DNA of 16,733 nucleotides, from contig JAPKCL010000028.1 in assembly GCA_028822955.1 (NCBI GenBank), forward strand, positions 1 to 16,733, in the 5' to 3' direction. Position 1 is the first letter of the stretch. Every line of letters starts with the position of its first letter. This document shows, in pieces, positions 14,922-16,733 of this stretch. A model generated the notes under the pieces. The model was not told the DNA's origin. It ran no database searches and was given only the letters and a program-made list of their open reading frames with translations. Both the position numbers and the translations under genes were made by a program. Origin of the DNA: Candidatus Poseidoniaceae archaeon (GTDB lineage Archaea; Thermoplasmatota; Poseidoniia; Poseidoniales; Poseidoniaceae).

Positions 14922-16733
14922 TCAAAAGAAGGCTTCACCAGTGAGTAGACCTGCTGCGACCATAAAAGTACTCAGCAACAGAAGGGCACGTTGCTTTTCG
15001 GCAACGGTCGCACCTTCTTTTTCTTTAATTGCTTCAATCTTAGGCCGAAGGCGCGTATCTTCCCACTTATCTCGAGAATAGCCACCAATCAGCATTGGCA
15101 AGGTGTGAGGTATATCGAGATACATTCCAAGACCGAACGATGTACCCATTCCAGTTCCCCATTCGACAAACATTCCGAGAAGGAACCCGAGCGCTAAGAG
15201 ATACAAGTCGCCTTCACCCTCGGCGAAAATAACTGAGAATGTGGCAAAAGCATTTGCTTGTGGAGCCATTAAATCAATGGTACCGTCTGCAAGTTGCTTT
15301 GAGAGGAAGATGGCAACTCCAGCACCGATAATTGCACCAGGGATGACGCCCATGATGTTTCCTTTGGAAATATGATACGGACGGTTACCGATGTAGAGGC
15401 TGTTTTTGTAATCGCCAATGACTGTACCGGACATCGAAATAGCCGAACCAAAGACCGTTGTTCCAACAAGTCCCAAAAGCACTGCATCTTGAGTGTCGAG
15501 TTGCAGAAGGTCCTGGGCATTCAAGAACACGCCTAAAAGCATGAGAAGAACGATGAATGAAGTTCCAGATACGGGTTCGATTCCAGTTTCACCCATGACT
15601 CGAACTGCAATTGCTCCGAGCAAGAAGGTCGTCATGATCAAAACGGTTGCAAATACAAGTGAGGCGAGAACCGAGAAACCACCGATGGTGAAAATGATAA
15701 TCATGGCAAGGAAAGTGATACCCATGAAGATTGGAATATGTTTGAGAGGCCATTCATACCACCCTTTACCTTCCATGTATTCTTGACTTCCTTCACCTTT
15801 GAAGGCAGCACCAATATCACCGAATATATTGACGAACGTTTTCCACATTTTGGCCAAACCAAACATTCCACCACCGACGATTGAACCGATAGCGATTGTT
15901 CGAACAGTTTTGCTGAATGCAATCATTTGCAGTGAGGCTGAACCACCTGCTGCATACTCTTGAATCGGTATGCTTGCTTGTTGGGTAGCATCATAGATTG
16001 GGAAATTAAAGTAAACGACCAAGGGAACTAAGAAGAACCAACCGACGAGTGTTCCAAGATTAACAAGGAAAGCAACTCGTGTTTTCATAAACCATCCAAT
16101 GGCAAACATCGAGGGAGTAAGTGCAACACCAATGTAGGTGTATGCAAAGGGATTCCAAGCAGTTTCTGCTGACCAATGTGTATAATTGAGTGAGACGCCG
16201 TCTTCAATGCCGCTTGGCTGGTGGATTTTCCCATTTGAGTAAAAGGTGGCAAGGCCATAATCGCCAATGTGACCAGACTCTGCTATGAAGTCAAGAAGTG
16301 CCATTTTCTTTCCGTTAACCCAAACCAGAGGATATTCGACGAGGAACAAAACACCCATGGTGATGGTTGTCCACCATCCAATGGTTTTCAAAGATGCACG
16401 AGCATGTTCAACAGCACCCGTATTTACATCTGAAGCGATATCCAGCATCTTGAGAGTTGCTTCAAAACCAGGCAACGGTAAAGGGTCCTCTACCAACCAG
16501 ACACGCCTAAAAATGATGAAGTACATGATTCCGAGAAATCCCGCAAACATACTTGCCACAATCCCTACGAAGGCGAGATTGAACGTATCGGCATTGGTAA
16601 TCAATGGGCCATCTGCTAAGAAATAACGGGGGTCGGAGGCCAAAAGGAAAATTGCAGGGAACGTGAAAATAAAACCAGTCGAAGCATGCGTAGCACCAGT
16701 GGTTGCAGAGGTTGCAATATTGACTTCAGATGG
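14922..16733 (-). CDS. OPT-family oligopeptide transporter (5' end outside window, C-terminus apparently truncated)
   Basis: This is a multi-pass membrane transporter of the OPT family, which imports small peptides or metal chelates using a proton gradient. The frame is open from the window edge (codon 16731-16733) for 603 residues, so the N-terminus is missing. The first visible stretch, PSEVNIATSATTGATHASTG followed by FIFTFPAIFLL, matches the conserved OPT element around the first helices. FRRVWLVEDPLPLPGFEATLKML matches the family's RR-x6-LPxP-type loop. About a dozen hydrophobic segments follow, and the end includes LSTFMVAAGLLTGEAFF, the helix with the OPT GxxxGEA motif. The frame then stops at TGA although homologues continue, and codons beyond look like the missing end. 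An ATG at 16641-16643 exists but lies inside the conserved domain. Downstream lie EamA and surE on the same strand. Confidence 0.87.
   Translation of the reverse strand, partial: PSEVNIATSATTGATHASTGFIFTFPAIFLLASDPRYFLADGPLITNADTFNLAFVGIVASMFAGFLGIMYFIIFRRVWLVEDPLPLPGFEATLKMLDIASDVNTGAVEHARASLKTIGWWTTITMGVLFLVEYPLVWVNGKKMALLDFIAESGHIGDYGLATFYSNGKIHQPSGIEDGVSLNYTHWSAETAWNPFAYTYIGVALTPSMFAIGWFMKTRVAFLVNLGTLVGWFFLVPLVVYFNFPIYDATQQASIPIQEYAAGGSASLQMIAFSKTVRTIAIGSIVGGGMFGLAKMWKTFVNIFGDIGAAFKGEGSQEYMEGKGWYEWPLKHIPIFMGITFLAMIIIFTIGGFSVLASLVFATVLIMTTFLLGAIAVRVMGETGIEPVSGTSFIVLLMLLGVFLNAQDLLQLDTQDAVLLGLVGTTVFGSAISMSGTVIGDYKNSLYIGNRPYHISKGNIMGVIPGAIIGAGVAIFLSKQLADGTIDLMAPQANAFATFSVIFAEGEGDLYLLALGFLLGMFVEWGTGMGTSFGLGMYLDIPHTLPMLIGGYSRDKWEDTRLRPKIEAIKEKEGATVAEKQRALLLLSTFMVAAGLLTGEAFF

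Noticed and set aside
14916..14924. Selenocysteine or pyrrolysine recoding as the reason for the in-frame stops
   Set aside because: The stops are TGA and TAA, one codon apart. Selenocysteine would explain only TGA and pyrrolysine uses TAG; neither explains TAA, and no accompanying RNA structure is evident.

Overview
The window looks like a gene-dense archaeal chromosome segment, most probably from an uncultured marine planktonic euryarchaeon of the Poseidoniales (Marine Group II) type. That assignment is inference. It rests on an archaeal information-processing gene set (SRP54, Get3, and the archaeal tRNA pseudouridine-54 methyltransferase TrmY), one promoter at leaderless spacing, an archaeal-style CoaBC, and a huge Asp/Gly-rich surface protein with thrombospondin type-3 repeats and a C-terminal membrane anchor. 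There is no 16S or other phylogenetic marker to settle it. No gene-free stretch exceeds about 120 bases, and I see no tRNA, rRNA, CRISPR array, insertion sequence or phage gene.

Layout. Bases 1-3677 (minus strand) are an apparent operon read right to left: a membrane-anchored transglutaminase-like protein with an N-terminal zinc ribbon, then trkA, then trkH (cut by the window edge). A TATA-like box sits about 25 bases before the first start codon. Bases 3798-4658 (minus) hold an orphan six-helix membrane protein. Divergent from it, on the plus strand, are get3 (ArsA/Get3 ATPase with a C-terminal HSP20-like domain), ffh (SRP54), and a secreted GDSL-type hydrolase on a calcium-binding repeat stalk. 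Thus two membrane-targeting NTPases lie next to a protein that needs export. A minus-strand four-helix protein with a zinc ribbon (10156-10779) ends 3 bases from the hydrolase gene. Plus-strand coaBC and trmY follow (10838-12748). The final block is minus strand: an OPT-family peptide transporter (5' end off the window), an EamA/DMT transporter and surE. The trmY and surE ends overlap by 10 bases.

How the genes fit together: most are housekeeping or transport genes. They cover potassium uptake and its NAD(H)-sensing gate, membrane-protein targeting, coenzyme A synthesis, tRNA modification, nucleotide dephosphorylation, and peptide and small-molecule transport. An OPT transporter plus secreted hydrolase and protease-like folds would suit a heterotroph living on proteins and lipids.

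Points most worth a second look: (1) the OPT transporter frame is broken by two stop codons only one codon apart (TGA, then TAA), yet stays open in the same frame for 59 more codons that look like the rest of the protein; (2) CoaBC has Asn where the decarboxylase catalytic His is expected; (3) Get3 carries an HSP20-like tail and a Met/Gly-rich insert; (4) the GDSL hydrolase has an unusual stalk-anchor-tail architecture. I did not find a convincing multi-gene system of a wholly new type.
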